Positions 9,871-18,343 of a DNA stretch of 53,217 nt are shown here, one piece after another. The notes below the pieces were generated by a model that made no database searches, had not been told where the DNA came from, and saw only the letters and a list, made by a program, of their open reading frames with translations. This stretch comes from Streptococcus sp. oral taxon 058 str. F0407 (GTDB lineage Bacteria > Bacillota > Bacilli > Lactobacillales > Streptococcaceae). The first letter of the stretch is position 1; each line of letters opens with the position of its first letter. The stretch is from NCBI RefSeq assembly GCF_000235485.1, contig NZ_JH378888.1:52059-105275 (forward strand). The letters are read 5' to 3'. The position numbers and the translations under genes are program-made.

Positions 9871-10740
9871 ATGGATTTTACATGGGCTATTAAATATGCC
9901 ACTGAATTTTTGGGAACTGCTATTTTGATCATTCTTGGAAATGGTGCAGTTGCTAACGTTGAACTTAAAGGTACGAAAGGTCACCAAAGTGGCTGGCTCG
10001 TTATCGCTGTTGGTTATGGTATGGGGGTTATGATCCCAGCCTTGATGTTCGGTAACGTTTCTGGTAACCACATCAACCCGGCTTTCACTCTTGGACTTGC
10101 TGTTAGCGGACTTTTCTCTTGGGATCAAGTACCATTTTATATTCTTGCGCAAGTTTTGGGAGCAATTTTTGGTCAAGCTTTGGTTGTAGCAACTCACCGT
10201 CCATACTACTTGAAAACAGAAAACCCAAACAATATCTTGGGTACCTTCTCAACGATTTCAAGCATCGACCACGGTACAAAAGAATCACGTTTCGCAGCAA
10301 CGGTTAATGGTTTCCTAAATGAGTTTGTAGGTTCATTTGTTCTTTTCTTTGCAGCCCTAGGAATGACTAAAAACTTCTTCGGTGCTGAGGTTCTTCAATA
10401 CATGAAACAAATGGCTACTCAAGCTGGACAAACTGTTGATTTAAGTGAATTGGCAGTGAAAGCTCAAGTAGCTCCACATACAGCTGCTGGGATCTCAGTT
10501 GCACACTTGGCACTTGGTTTCCTAGTGATGGCCTTGGTAACTTCACTTGGTGGACCTACTGGACCTGGTTTGAACCCAGCTCGTGACTTTGGACCACGTC
10601 TTCTTCACGAACTCCTTCCAAAATCAGTTCTTGGTCAACACAAGGGTGATTCAAAATGGTGGTATGCATGGGTTCCAGTTGTAGCACCAATCGCAGCTGG
10701 TATTGCAGCAGTAGCAGTCTTTAAACTACTTTACCTATAA
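9871..10740 (+). CDS. Aquaglyceroporin (lactic-acid-bacterial Gla/GlpF type)
   Basis: This membrane channel for water and small polyols has 289 residues and six membrane helices. The two pore motifs are NHINPAFTL in the first half and GLNPARDFGP in the second. A long loop between the halves (~residues 115-200) contains a charged segment and the helix with VQLKAQ-like composition, making it longer than E. coli GlpF and like the Gla proteins of lactococci and streptococci. It is a single-gene unit, with its own promoter and terminator, not linked to glpK or glpO. Glycerol, dihydroxyacetone or water are all plausible solutes. Confidence 0.9.
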   Translation: MDFTWAIKYATEFLGTAILIILGNGAVANVELKGTKGHQSGWLVIAVGYGMGVMIPALMFGNVSGNHINPAFTLGLAVSGLFSWDQVPFYILAQVLGAIFGQALVVATHRPYYLKTENPNNILGTFSTISSIDHGTKESRFAATVNGFLNEFVGSFVLFFAALGMTKNFFGAEVLQYMKQMATQAGQTVDLSELAVKAQVAPHTAAGISVAHLALGFLVMALVTSLGGPTGPGLNPARDFGPRLLHELLPKSVLGQHKGDSKWWYAWVPVVAPIAAGIAAVAVFKLLYL

Positions 10741-10746
10741 GAAATG

Positions 10747-10770
10747 AAACTGGGGAACCCCAGTTTTTTT
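10747..10770 (+). terminator. Terminator of the aquaporin gene
   Basis: AAACTGGGG AA CCCCAGTTT followed by T residues: a perfect 9-base-pair stem. Confidence 0.92.
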
Positions 10771-10862
10771 ACTGGAAATGTTTGTAAAAAATTCTAGAAT
10801 TTAAGTAGAATAGCTTGTAAAAAATCCTAAAATCCTTTAAAATAAAAGAGTTGGAGGAAGCT

Positions 10863-11588
10863 ATGAATGCAAATCAAATGATACAAATTATTCCGACTTT
10901 GAAGGTCAATAACCGAAAATTAAATGAAAAATTTTACATTGAAACTCTTGGGATGAAGCCCTTATTAGAAGAATCTGCTTTCCTTTCACTTGGTGACCAA
11001 ACAGGTGCTGAGAAGTTGATTCTCGAAGAGGCTCCCAGTATGCGAACTCGGAGAGTTGAAGGGCTTAAGAAGTTAGCTAGACTCTTGGTAAAAGTTGAGA
11101 ATCCTTCAGAAATAGAGGTTCTTCTTTCACAGATGAAGTCTCTTCCTCGCCTATTTAAAGGAAGCCGTGGTTATGCCTTTGAGATTGTTTCTCCTGAACA
11201 GGATGTGGTTCTTGTTCATGCGGAAAATCATATGGAAGATTTGATTCCACTGGAAACTGTTCCTGAATTTTCTTCAAATGCAAGTATAAAATATTTGAGT
11301 CAATTTGAGATTTCTATGGAGTTGCGCTTGCCTGAGGGGACGGAGAGTTTACTTGATCCCGAAGTAGTAGCTAAGGCAATTAGTTTTATTAAAGGGGACG
11401 GTCCAGATTTAACTGTTGAAAACAATGTTACTTGGGACTTGACGATGTTGAAATTTTTAGTAAAGAATTTTGATCTAAACAGTCTTCGTCAGAAATTTGA
11501 AGGCACAGACTATTTTATCCCAAAATCTAAAAAATTCTTCCTTGGTAAAGATACCAATAACATCGAATTGTGGTTTGAAGAAGCATGA
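10863..11588 (+). CDS. cppA: CppA family protein
   Basis: This matches streptococcal CppA, a protein described as a C3-degrading proteinase. From the ATG at 10863 (five bases after GGAGGA) it has 241 residues. The N-terminal part (QIIPTLKVNNRKLNEKFYIETLGMK) looks like a glyoxalase/vicinal-oxygen-chelate fold, and the C-terminal part is specific to the family. There is no signal peptide, membrane segment or recognisable protease motif, so how it would reach and cut complement is not evident here. Its stop overlaps the next start as ATGA, so it is translationally coupled to the serine hydrolase. Confidence 0.88.
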   Translation: MNANQMIQIIPTLKVNNRKLNEKFYIETLGMKPLLEESAFLSLGDQTGAEKLILEEAPSMRTRRVEGLKKLARLLVKVENPSEIEVLLSQMKSLPRLFKGSRGYAFEIVSPEQDVVLVHAENHMEDLIPLETVPEFSSNASIKYLSQFEISMELRLPEGTESLLDPEVVAKAISFIKGDGPDLTVENNVTWDLTMLKFLVKNFDLNSLRQKFEGTDYFIPKSKKFFLGKDTNNIELWFEEA

Positions 11589-12520
11589 AGTGGACAAAAA
11601 TTCTAAGAAAAATAGGAGATCAAATCGAGGCAGGGGTTTATCCCGGGGCCTCTTTTGCGTATTTTAAGGGCGGAGAATGGAGAGAATCTTATCTGGGATT
11701 GAGTGATCCAGAACGGGATTTGAAGACAGAGGCCGGTTTGGTTTATGATCTGGCTAGTGTGAGTAAGGTCGTGGGAGTAGGGACAGTCATTACCTTCTTG
11801 TGGCAGCAGGGGAAATTAGATATTGATCGACCAGTGACGGACTTTTTAGCTGAATGTGATTACCCAGATATCACTATGCGTCAACTCTTGACCCACGCAA
11901 CAGATCTGGACCCCTTTATTCCCAATAGGGACCAGTTAGGTTCTGAGGCATTAAGGGAGGCTATGTTTCATCTGAATAGGCGTAGTCAGACTGCTTTTCT
12001 ATACTCGGATGTTCATTTTTTACTCTTGGGTTTTCTTTTGGAAAAAATCTTTGAACAAGACTTGGATCAGATTATAAAAGAACAAGTTTTGACCCCATGG
12101 GGGATGAAGGAAACCATGTTTGGCCCTGTTGAGCTTGCTGTACCAACAGTGAGGGGAGTAGCGGCAGGTAGTATCCACGATCCCAAAGCTCGTCTTTTGG
12201 GCAAACATGCAGGAAGTGCAGGTTTATTTTCAACTGTTAAGGATTTGCAAATCTTTCTGGAACATTACTTGAAAGATGATTTTGCTGAAAACTTGAGCCG
12301 AAATTTTTCTCCCTTAGATGATAAGGAGCGTTCGCTAGCTTGGAATCTGGAGGGAGCCTGGCTTGACCATACGGGCTATACAGGTACTTTCATCATGTGG
12401 AACCGAGAGAAACAGGAAGCTGCTATCTTTTTATCCAATCGAACGTATGAGAAGGATGAACGTGCTCAGTGGATAGTCGATCGAAACCAAGTCATGGATA
12501 TGATTCGTAGGGAAAGGTAG
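11585..12520 (+). CDS. Serine hydrolase of the beta-lactamase/class C family
   Basis: This 311-residue protein has the SxxK nucleophile motif S58-V-S-K61 in a YDLASVSKVVG context, the second motif as YSD in LYSDVHFLLLG, and HTGYTG at the usual KTG position. That makes it a penicillin-binding-protein-like esterase or transpeptidase fold rather than a resistance enzyme. No signal peptide is visible, so it is probably cytoplasmic. It overlaps cppA by four bases and is followed 8 bases later by a drug/metabolite exporter, so the three are probably one unit. The physiological substrate is unknown. Confidence 0.85.
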   Translation: MKWTKILRKIGDQIEAGVYPGASFAYFKGGEWRESYLGLSDPERDLKTEAGLVYDLASVSKVVGVGTVITFLWQQGKLDIDRPVTDFLAECDYPDITMRQLLTHATDLDPFIPNRDQLGSEALREAMFHLNRRSQTAFLYSDVHFLLLGFLLEKIFEQDLDQIIKEQVLTPWGMKETMFGPVELAVPTVRGVAAGSIHDPKARLLGKHAGSAGLFSTVKDLQIFLEHYLKDDFAENLSRNFSPLDDKERSLAWNLEGAWLDHTGYTGTFIMWNREKQEAAIFLSNRTYEKDERAQWIVDRNQVMDMIRRER

Positions 12521-12528
12521 GGGAAAGC

Positions 12529-13440
12529 ATGTCAAAAACCGTAAAAGGAACGCTATTCACAGTAGTTGCAGGCATTGCTTGGGGCTTGTCTGGAACCAGT
12601 GGCCAATACCTGATGGCACACGGAATTTCCGCTCTAGTCTTGACCAATCTGCGGCTCATTATTGCAGGCTTGGCCCTGGTATTTTTAACTTATGCGACCG
12701 CAAAGGATAAACTCCTTGCTTTTTTAAAAGACAGAAAAAGTCTTTTATCTCTCTTGTTATTTGCCTTATTTGGACTTTTCTTAAACCAGTTTGCCTATCT
12801 TTCCGCCATTCAGGAGACCAATGCTGGAACGGCGACGGTTCTCCAGTATGTATGTCCTGTTGGGATCTTGATTTATACTTGTATCAAGGACAAGGTAGCA
12901 CCTACTCTGGCTGAGATTATTTCAATTGGTTTAGCAATTGGAGGAACTTTTCTGATCGCTACGCATGGGGATCTTGACCAGTTGTCGGTCACACCTGCTG
13001 GTCTTTTCTGGGGACTCTTTTCTGCCTTGACCTATGCCCTCTATATCATCCTTCCTATCGCTTTGATTAAGAAGTGGGGAAGTATCTTGGTGATTGGTGT
13101 GGGCATGGTTATTTCTGGTGTTGGGGCTATTCCCTTCACAGGAGTTTTGCAGACCAGTATACCGACCAGCTTGGATTTTCTCTTTGCATTTGCTGGCATT
13201 ATCATCATCGGAACGGTCTTTGCCTACACAGCTTTCCTAAAAGGAACTAGTCTAATAGGACCTGTTAAGTCCAGTTTATTGGCTTCCATAGAACCCATCT
13301 CAGCTGTTTTCTTTGCCTTTCTGATTATGAAGGAACAGTTTTTTACGATTGATTTTGTCGGTATGGCTATGATTTTACTTGCGGTAACCATCATTTCTTT
13401 GAAAGATTTGTTGCTAGAGAATAAACGAAAGGTTGAATGA
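12529..13440 (+). CDS. EamA/DMT-family exporter
   Basis: This 303-residue membrane protein has ten predicted helices in two EamA repeats (first starting GTLFTVVAGIAWGLSGTSG, second PAGLFWGLFSALTYALYI). Family members move amino acids, nucleobases, sugars or drugs out of or across the membrane. The internal repeat and the late helix GPVKSSLLASIEPISAVF are typical. It follows the serine hydrolase with a GGGGAAAG ribosome site. The substrate cannot be assigned. Confidence 0.88.
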   Translation: MSKTVKGTLFTVVAGIAWGLSGTSGQYLMAHGISALVLTNLRLIIAGLALVFLTYATAKDKLLAFLKDRKSLLSLLLFALFGLFLNQFAYLSAIQETNAGTATVLQYVCPVGILIYTCIKDKVAPTLAEIISIGLAIGGTFLIATHGDLDQLSVTPAGLFWGLFSALTYALYIILPIALIKKWGSILVIGVGMVISGVGAIPFTGVLQTSIPTSLDFLFAFAGIIIIGTVFAYTAFLKGTSLIGPVKSSLLASIEPISAVFFAFLIMKEQFFTIDFVGMAMILLAVTIISLKDLLLENKRKVE

Positions 13441-13584
13441 GAAACTAGTTACTCGTAAAAAGTGGTTGGTTTGAATATCCTATCAAAATACTGATTACGG
13501 ATAAGGAATGGGAGTGGAATTTTATAAAATTTTAAGTTTCTTTTCTTACAATAAACCAATCTTTAACTGCTAGAAGGAGGGGAT

Positions 13585-14343
13585 ATGAAAATTTTACAAA
13601 TCACTCATCCATCTAAGCCCCTGCGCTACTTGAGATGGTTTGACATTCTGATTATTACAGTTCTAATGTTTGGCCAGTTTATCATTCGTTCAACGGAGCT
13701 CTTTTTAGCAAGTATATTTCCGACAGGTCTGTCAACTACAATAGATACGGCAAGTAATACTGCTGGCGAGGGAGTAGGCTATTTGAGCAACTTCACCCTG
13801 CAAGTGATACTTCTGACCTTGACCTTTCTTTACCTTTTGATTCGGAATTATGATTTCAAACAACTTCCCATTCGTTGGACCTGGTCCCTTCTCTTTTGGG
13901 TTCCTTTTATATTTGCCATTGTGGGATTGTTTGGAGACCTGGTGACAACACTAACTGGTGAATACAATTACTTAAATCCAGCTCTTTTTGCCCACATAGA
14001 TCCCATGGAAGTTATACGGAAATTCCTAGCGCTTAGTCCGATGGCAATTGCCTATGCCTTGCTAAATGGCTTCTATGAAGAGTTTTTCTTTCTAGGATTA
14101 TTGACCTCAGTGAAAGAAAAGCACAAGTGGTGGGCTTTGCTTTATTCTACCATCATTCGGATTTCTTTTCACACTTATCAAGGATTGGTGTGGGCACTGG
14201 TTATTGGTGTCGTTTATGGCCTATTCTATTATTTCTTATACAAGTATAAGGTTAAAAATCTTTTGCCATTTTTCCTCATGCATGCTCTGGCAGATATGTT
14301 TGGTTCTAGTCTCATGTATCTCTTGATTGCGTGGGGAAGGTAA
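13585..14343 (+). CDS. CPBP-family intramembrane metalloprotease
   Basis: This 252-residue polytopic protein belongs to the CAAX-protease/bacteriocin-processing (Abi) family. The catalytic motifs are EE in NGFYEEFFF, a histidine in RISFHTYQG, and a further His in FFLMHALADMFG, all in predicted helices. Family members process prenylated proteins or peptides or give self-immunity to bacteriocins; no bacteriocin gene is visible next to it. It starts behind AGAAGGAGGGGAT and sits 145 bases after the exporter gene, ending at a terminator shared with the convergent uracil permease. Confidence 0.88.
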   Translation: MKILQITHPSKPLRYLRWFDILIITVLMFGQFIIRSTELFLASIFPTGLSTTIDTASNTAGEGVGYLSNFTLQVILLTLTFLYLLIRNYDFKQLPIRWTWSLLFWVPFIFAIVGLFGDLVTTLTGEYNYLNPALFAHIDPMEVIRKFLALSPMAIAYALLNGFYEEFFFLGLLTSVKEKHKWWALLYSTIIRISFHTYQGLVWALVIGVVYGLFYYFLYKYKVKNLLPFFLMHALADMFGSSLMYLLIAWGR

Positions 14344-14350
14344 GAATCAG

Positions 14351-14379
14351 AAAAATCCACTCAATTGAGTGGATTTTTT
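14351..14379. terminator. Bidirectional terminator
   Basis: AAAAATCCACTC AATT GAGTGGATTTTTT is a perfect palindrome with A and T runs, lying between the CPBP gene (+) and the permease gene (-). Confidence 0.93.
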
Positions 14380-14391
14380 GTGTATAGATGA

Positions 14392-15675
14392 CTAGTCTTT
14401 ATTTTCGTGTGGCAAAATCAGGTTTAAGATGATACCTGTCATGGCTGATAGGGCAGTACCTGAAAGGGTAACTGGTCCTACTTTGAGGATGGCTCCACCA
14501 AGTCCAAGTACGAGCATTGCACTAGCAATGATGAGGTTACGCATTTGACTGAAGTCAACACGCTCCTTGATCAAGACTTTCAAACCGTTGCTGGCGATAA
14601 CTCCGTAGAGAAGGATAGACATCCCACCAAGTACAGCACTTGGGATTGTTGAGATCAAGGCAGTAAATTTACCAAGGAAGCTAAGAGCAATTGCGATAAA
14701 GGCAGCGTTACGGATAACAGAGACAGAAGCGATACGAGTCATACCGATAACTCCTGTATTTTCGCCGTAAGTCGTATTAGCTGGTCCACCGAGGAAGGCA
14801 GATACAGATGTTGCGATACCGTCACCGAGAAGTGTACGGTGAAGACCTGGTTCTTTCAGGAATTGACGCCCACAGATTTGGCTCAAGACTGTGTGGTCAC
14901 CGATGTGCTCAGAGATGGTTACGATTGCGATTGGCAAGATAGCGATTGTTTCAGGACCAAAGTAGAGGTTGTACTCTTTGAAGGCCCCGCCTGTACTAAA
15001 TGGCAAGTAGAAACCAGGAATTTCAAACCAGTTGGCTTCTAAGACTGGAGTAAAGTCAACTAAACCAAGTGTCACTGCGAAGATGTACCCACCGATGATG
15101 GCAAAGAGGAAAGGAATAATACGAAGGAAGCCTTTTCCTTTGGTATTGATAAAGGCAGCAATCAGGAAAGTAACAACTGCTACAAGAGCATTTTTCCAAT
15201 TTCCATCTGCTACAAGTCCAGCATTCGTTACAGCTGAGTTTGCCAGACCAAGACCGATAACGATAATCATGGGTCCGATAATGATTGGTGGTAAGAGTTT
15301 ATCGATCCATTTTGTACCTGCAAAACGAACACTTGCAGCCACAAGAACATAAACCAAACCAGTCAAGATAACCCCTGTTTGAGCAGCAGATACGTCACCA
15401 CCCATCTCTTTCATAGCTAGAGACATTGCAGTGATGAAGGCGAAGGATGATCCGAGATAGACTGGAACTTTAAAGCCAGTTGAAACCATATAAATCAGTG
15501 TTCCGACACCTGATGCAAAAAGAGCAACAGATACGGGCATTCCCAAAATTAGGGGAACGAGAATGGTTGCACCAAACATGGCAAAAACGTGCTGGAAGCT
15601 GAGGAGGATACCTTTACCAGCTGAAGGACGTTGGTCAACGTCTAGTAACAAGTCAACAGTTGATTCCTGTTTCAT
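14392..15675 (-). CDS. uraA: Uracil permease (NCS2 family)
   Basis: This proton-coupled uracil importer of 427 residues has about 12-14 helices and the NCS2 signatures TISEHIGDHTVLSQI (helix 8 region) and GGPANTTYGENTG (helix 10 region). The start at 15675 follows GAGG at a good distance; twelve upstream in-frame codons lie in the leader and overlap the terminator, so I reject them. Expression is very likely set by the PyrR attenuator just upstream, making uracil uptake respond to UMP level together with the pyr operon in this window. Confidence 0.95.
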   Translation of the reverse strand: MKQESTVDLLLDVDQRPSAGKGILLSFQHVFAMFGATILVPLILGMPVSVALFASGVGTLIYMVSTGFKVPVYLGSSFAFITAMSLAMKEMGGDVSAAQTGVILTGLVYVLVAASVRFAGTKWIDKLLPPIIIGPMIIVIGLGLANSAVTNAGLVADGNWKNALVAVVTFLIAAFINTKGKGFLRIIPFLFAIIGGYIFAVTLGLVDFTPVLEANWFEIPGFYLPFSTGGAFKEYNLYFGPETIAILPIAIVTISEHIGDHTVLSQICGRQFLKEPGLHRTLLGDGIATSVSAFLGGPANTTYGENTGVIGMTRIASVSVIRNAAFIAIALSFLGKFTALISTIPSAVLGGMSILLYGVIASNGLKVLIKERVDFSQMRNLIIASAMLVLGLGGAILKVGPVTLSGTALSAMTGIILNLILPHENKD

Positions 15676-15693
15676 AAAAACCTCACTTTTGGG

Positions 15694-15812
15694 CACCAAA
15701 AAAGAGCCCATTATTTTACAGCAATAGGCTCTCTGAGTAAGACTTCTTTAAAAAAACTATTCCATTCTTAAAGAATTTCGTATACTGCGTCTTTGTCACC
15801 TCACGGGATGAC
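15694..15812 (-). promoter_or_regulatory. PyrR-controlled attenuator of the uracil permease gene
   Basis: On the minus strand the leader has a PyrR-binding hairpin GTCATCCCGTGAGGTGAC (15812-15795) with the conserved UCCxGUGAGG loop. It ends in an intrinsic terminator (AGAGCC.../...GGGCTCTTTTTT, 15734-15694) just before the ribosome site. This is the classic arrangement: UMP-bound PyrR holds the first hairpin and so favours the terminator. Confidence 0.9.
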
Positions 15813-15834
15813 ATTAAAAACCTTTGCTTAGGAT

Positions 15835-15863
15835 AGTATAGCAGAAAAAAATGATTTTGTAAA
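15835..15863 (-). promoter_or_regulatory. Promoter of the uracil permease gene
   Basis: On the minus strand TTTACA (15863-15858), a 17-base spacer, then TATACT (15840-15835). The -35 lies inside the first tandem-repeat palindrome. Confidence 0.8.
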
Positions 15864-16000
15864 TCATTTTTTCCCAAGCCCAGAAATGCGAGAGCGAGGA
15901 ATGATTTTGTAAATCATTTTTTCCCGAGCCCAGAAATGCGAGAGCGAGGTTGATTTTGTAAATCATTTTTTCCCGAGCCTAGAAATGTAAGAGCGAGGCG
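15845..16000. repeat. Three tandem copies of a 50-bp unit, each with a palindrome
   Basis: Copies run 15851-15900, 15901-15950 and about 15950-15999, with a shorter degenerate piece to ~16020. Each has ATGATTT-TGT-AAATCAT with a T run, then a TCCCGAGCC(C/T)AGAAATG tail ending GAGCGAGG. The palindrome plus T run could act as a terminator for rsmG on the minus strand. A related single tail lies after rpmA at 47620-47651. Confidence 0.9.
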
Positions 16001-16030
16001 AACTTTGTAAACATTTTTTTACTAAAAAAT

Positions 16031-16744
16031 TTAAAGCGGGCGTTTGTTTGGCATGCCAGCCTTACGTGGATATTTATTTGGGGTCTCTTTTTTCTTTTCT
16101 ACCACAGTGATGTAACGTGGATCTCCATTTGGTAGGGCGTAGCTGAGATTATCTTCGACCTTACTAAAGAGGAGATTGAGGGCATTCTTGGCTTCTAGCA
16201 ATTCCTCAGGGGCATTGCTAGCTTTGAGAGCCAGTAGTTTTCCTCCAACTTTAAGATAGGGAATGGTCAACTCAGACAAGACCTGCATGCGGGCAACAGC
16301 ACGAGCCGTCACCATATCAAACTGAGCACGGAAGTTTTTGTCTTGGGCAAAGTCTTCTGCTCGTCCATGGTAGAAGTGAACTCCGTCCAATCCCAGCTCC
16401 TGAGCCAATAGTTGGAGGAAGTTGATGCGCTTATTTAGCGAATCAATGATGGTTACATCTAACTGGGGATAGAGGATTTTCATAGGAAGACTAGGAAATC
16501 CAGCTCCTGCCCCAATATCAAGAAGTTTGATATCTTTATTTGAAATCAAGCCTTGTAGAATAGGAGCAATCGAATCATAAAAGTGCTTAAGGTAGACTTC
16601 TTCTTTATCTGTAATAGCGGTCAGGTTAATTTTTTCATTCCACTCGACCAAGAGTTCAAAATACCGTTCAAATTGTTCTTTTTGCTGATCAGAAAGTGGA
16701 AGATTTTGCTCGGCAAGCAAGCTGTAAAATGTTTCTGGTTTCAT
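16031..16744 (-). CDS. rsmG: 16S rRNA m7G527 methyltransferase RsmG (GidB)
   Basis: RsmG methylates N7 of G527 in the 530 loop of 16S rRNA; loss gives low-level streptomycin resistance in many bacteria. The 237-residue protein has the SAM motif [14 protein letters not shown] and the conserved TARAVARM segment. The start at 16744 is preceded by AGAAGGAAATTACT, and 237 residues is the usual streptococcal length; eight in-frame codons further upstream are not used. It is divergent from lemA, with overlapping control regions. Confidence 0.95.
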   Translation of the reverse strand: MKPETFYSLLAEQNLPLSDQQKEQFERYFELLVEWNEKINLTAITDKEEVYLKHFYDSIAPILQGLISNKDIKLLDIGAGAGFPSLPMKILYPQLDVTIIDSLNKRINFLQLLAQELGLDGVHFYHGRAEDFAQDKNFRAQFDMVTARAVARMQVLSELTIPYLKVGGKLLALKASNAPEELLEAKNALNLLFSKVEDNLSYALPNGDPRYITVVEKKKETPNKYPRKAGMPNKRPL

Positions 16745-16795
16745 AGTAATTTCCTTCTCTAGTATCATCTTATTTTACCATATTCATTAAAATTT

Positions 16796-16804
16796 TGATA
16801 TACT
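16796..16804 (+). promoter_or_regulatory. Extended -10 of the lemA-htpX unit
   Basis: TGATATACT (16796-16804) matches TGnTATACT. A convincing -35 is not obvious. The ribosome site GAAAGGAA is at about 16823. Confidence 0.5.
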
Positions 16805-16837
16805 GGTATTAATCTAAAAGCAGAAAGGAATAAGATT

Positions 16838-17398
16838 ATGACTTGGATTATTCTTGGAGTTTTGGCTCTAATTGTTATTTTTGTGATTGTTAGCTATAAC
16901 GGTTTGGTTAAAAATCGTATGCAGACAAAGGAGGCTTGGAGCCAAATCGATGTTCAGTTGAAGCGTCGTAATGATCTCCTCCCAAACTTGATTGAAACAG
17001 TCAAAGGCTATGCCAAATATGAAGGTTCTACCTTGGAAAAGGTGACAGAACTTCGTAGACAAGTAGCCGCAGCAACTTCGCCAGCTGAAGCTATGAAGGC
17101 CAGTGATGCCCTTACCCGTCAAATTTCTGGTATCTTCGCAGTAGCAGAAAATTACCCAGACTTGAAAGCTAGCGCTAACTTTATCAAATTACAAGAAGAG
17201 TTGACTAATACAGAAAATAAAATTTCCTACTCACGCCAACTCTACAACAGTGTTGTCAGCAACTACAATGTAAAACTTGAAACTTTCCCAAGTAACATCA
17301 TCGCAGGACTGTTTGGCTTTAAAGCTGCAGATTTCCTTCAAACACCTGAAGAGGAAAAAGCAGTTCCTAAAGTTGACTTTAGCGGTTTAGGTGACTAA
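16838..17398 (+). CDS. LemA family membrane protein
   Basis: This 186-residue protein has one N-terminal membrane helix ([23 protein letters not shown]) and a helical, coiled-coil-like remainder including [25 protein letters not shown], the family hallmark. It is followed one base later by htpX, a conserved pairing in streptococci and other bacteria. LemA proteins are thought to assist membrane proteases or membrane quality control, but the biochemical role is not established. Confidence 0.92.
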   Translation: MTWIILGVLALIVIFVIVSYNGLVKNRMQTKEAWSQIDVQLKRRNDLLPNLIETVKGYAKYEGSTLEKVTELRRQVAAATSPAEAMKASDALTRQISGIFAVAENYPDLKASANFIKLQEELTNTENKISYSRQLYNSVVSNYNVKLETFPSNIIAGLFGFKAADFLQTPEEEKAVPKVDFSGLGD

Positions 17399-17399
17399 G

Positions 17400-18299
17400 A
17401 TGTTGTTTGATCAAATTGCGAGCAATAAACGAAAAACGTGGATTTTGTTGCTGGTTTTCTTCCTACTCTTGGCCTTGGTTGGTTATGCGGTAGGCTATCT
17501 CTTCATGCGCTCAGGTCTAGGGGGCATGATCATAGCCCTAATCATTGGTCTTGTCTATGCCTTAACCATGATCTTTCAATCAACAGAGATTGTCATGTCT
17601 ATGAATGGGGCGCGTGAGGTTGATGAGCAAACGGCACCAGACCTCTACCATGTGGTAGAAGATATGGCCATGGTCGCTCAGATTCCCATGCCGCGTGTTT
17701 TCATCATTGAGGATTCTTCCTTAAATGCCTTTGCAACAGGTTCCAACCCTCAGAATGCGGCAGTTGCGGCCACTTCGGGTCTTCTAGCGATTATGAATCG
17801 TGAGGAGCTAGAAGCAGTTATGGGGCATGAAGTCAGTCATATCCGGAACTACGATATCCGCATTTCGACCATTGCTGTTGCCCTTGCCAGTGCCATTACA
17901 CTGCTATCTAGTATGGCTGGTAGGATGATGTGGTGGGGTGGCGCAGACCGCAGACGGAGTGATAATGATCGTGACGGAAATGGTCTAGAGATTATCATGC
18001 TTGTCATCTCTCTCTTAGCCATTGTTCTGGCCCCTCTCGCTGCAACCTTGGTGCAACTAGCTATCTCTCGTCAGCGAGAATTTTTAGCGGATGCATCCAG
18101 CGTGGAGCTGACTCGCAATCCTCAAGGGATGATCAATGCACTGCGCAAGTTGGATAATAGCGAGCCCATGCATCACCACGTTGATGACGCCAGCAGCGCT
18201 CTGTACATCAATGATCCTAAGAAAGGTGGCGGACTACAAAAACTCTTTTACACCCACCCACCTATCTCAGAACGAATTGAGCGTTTGAAACAGATGTAA
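17400..18299 (+). CDS. htpX: Membrane zinc metalloprotease HtpX
   Basis: HtpX is an M48 protease that degrades damaged membrane proteins, with its active site on the cytoplasmic face. The 299-residue protein has two N-terminal helices, the zinc motif HEVSH (in [13 protein letters not shown]), two further helices, and the third zinc ligand Glu in [11 protein letters not shown] place the start at the ATG at 17400, one base after the lemA stop; a GTG three codons earlier would overlap lemA. The short spacing implies translational coupling with lemA. Confidence 0.95.
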   Translation: MLFDQIASNKRKTWILLLVFFLLLALVGYAVGYLFMRSGLGGMIIALIIGLVYALTMIFQSTEIVMSMNGAREVDEQTAPDLYHVVEDMAMVAQIPMPRVFIIEDSSLNAFATGSNPQNAAVAATSGLLAIMNREELEAVMGHEVSHIRNYDIRISTIAVALASAITLLSSMAGRMMWWGGADRRRSDNDRDGNGLEIIMLVISLLAIVLAPLAATLVQLAISRQREFLADASSVELTRNPQGMINALRKLDNSEPMHHHVDDASSALYINDPKKGGGLQKLFYTHPPISERIERLKQM

Positions 18300-18303
18300 A
18301 AAG

Positions 18304-18330
18304 AATCCAGAGGTCGTCTCTGGATTTTTG
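18304..18330. terminator. Terminator after htpX
   Basis: AATCCAGAG GTCGT CTCTGGATT followed by TTTG; a 9-pair stem between converging genes. Confidence 0.85.
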
Positions 18331-18343
18331 CGATGTTCAAAAG

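Noticed and set aside
11585..12520. A beta-lactamase giving resistance
   Set aside because: Family motifs are present, but there is no signal peptide and streptococci keep such proteins as cytoplasmic hydrolases; resistance is not supported.
15845..16020. CRISPR array
   Set aside because: The three units are contiguous 50-base copies without unique spacers, and no cas gene is in the window.
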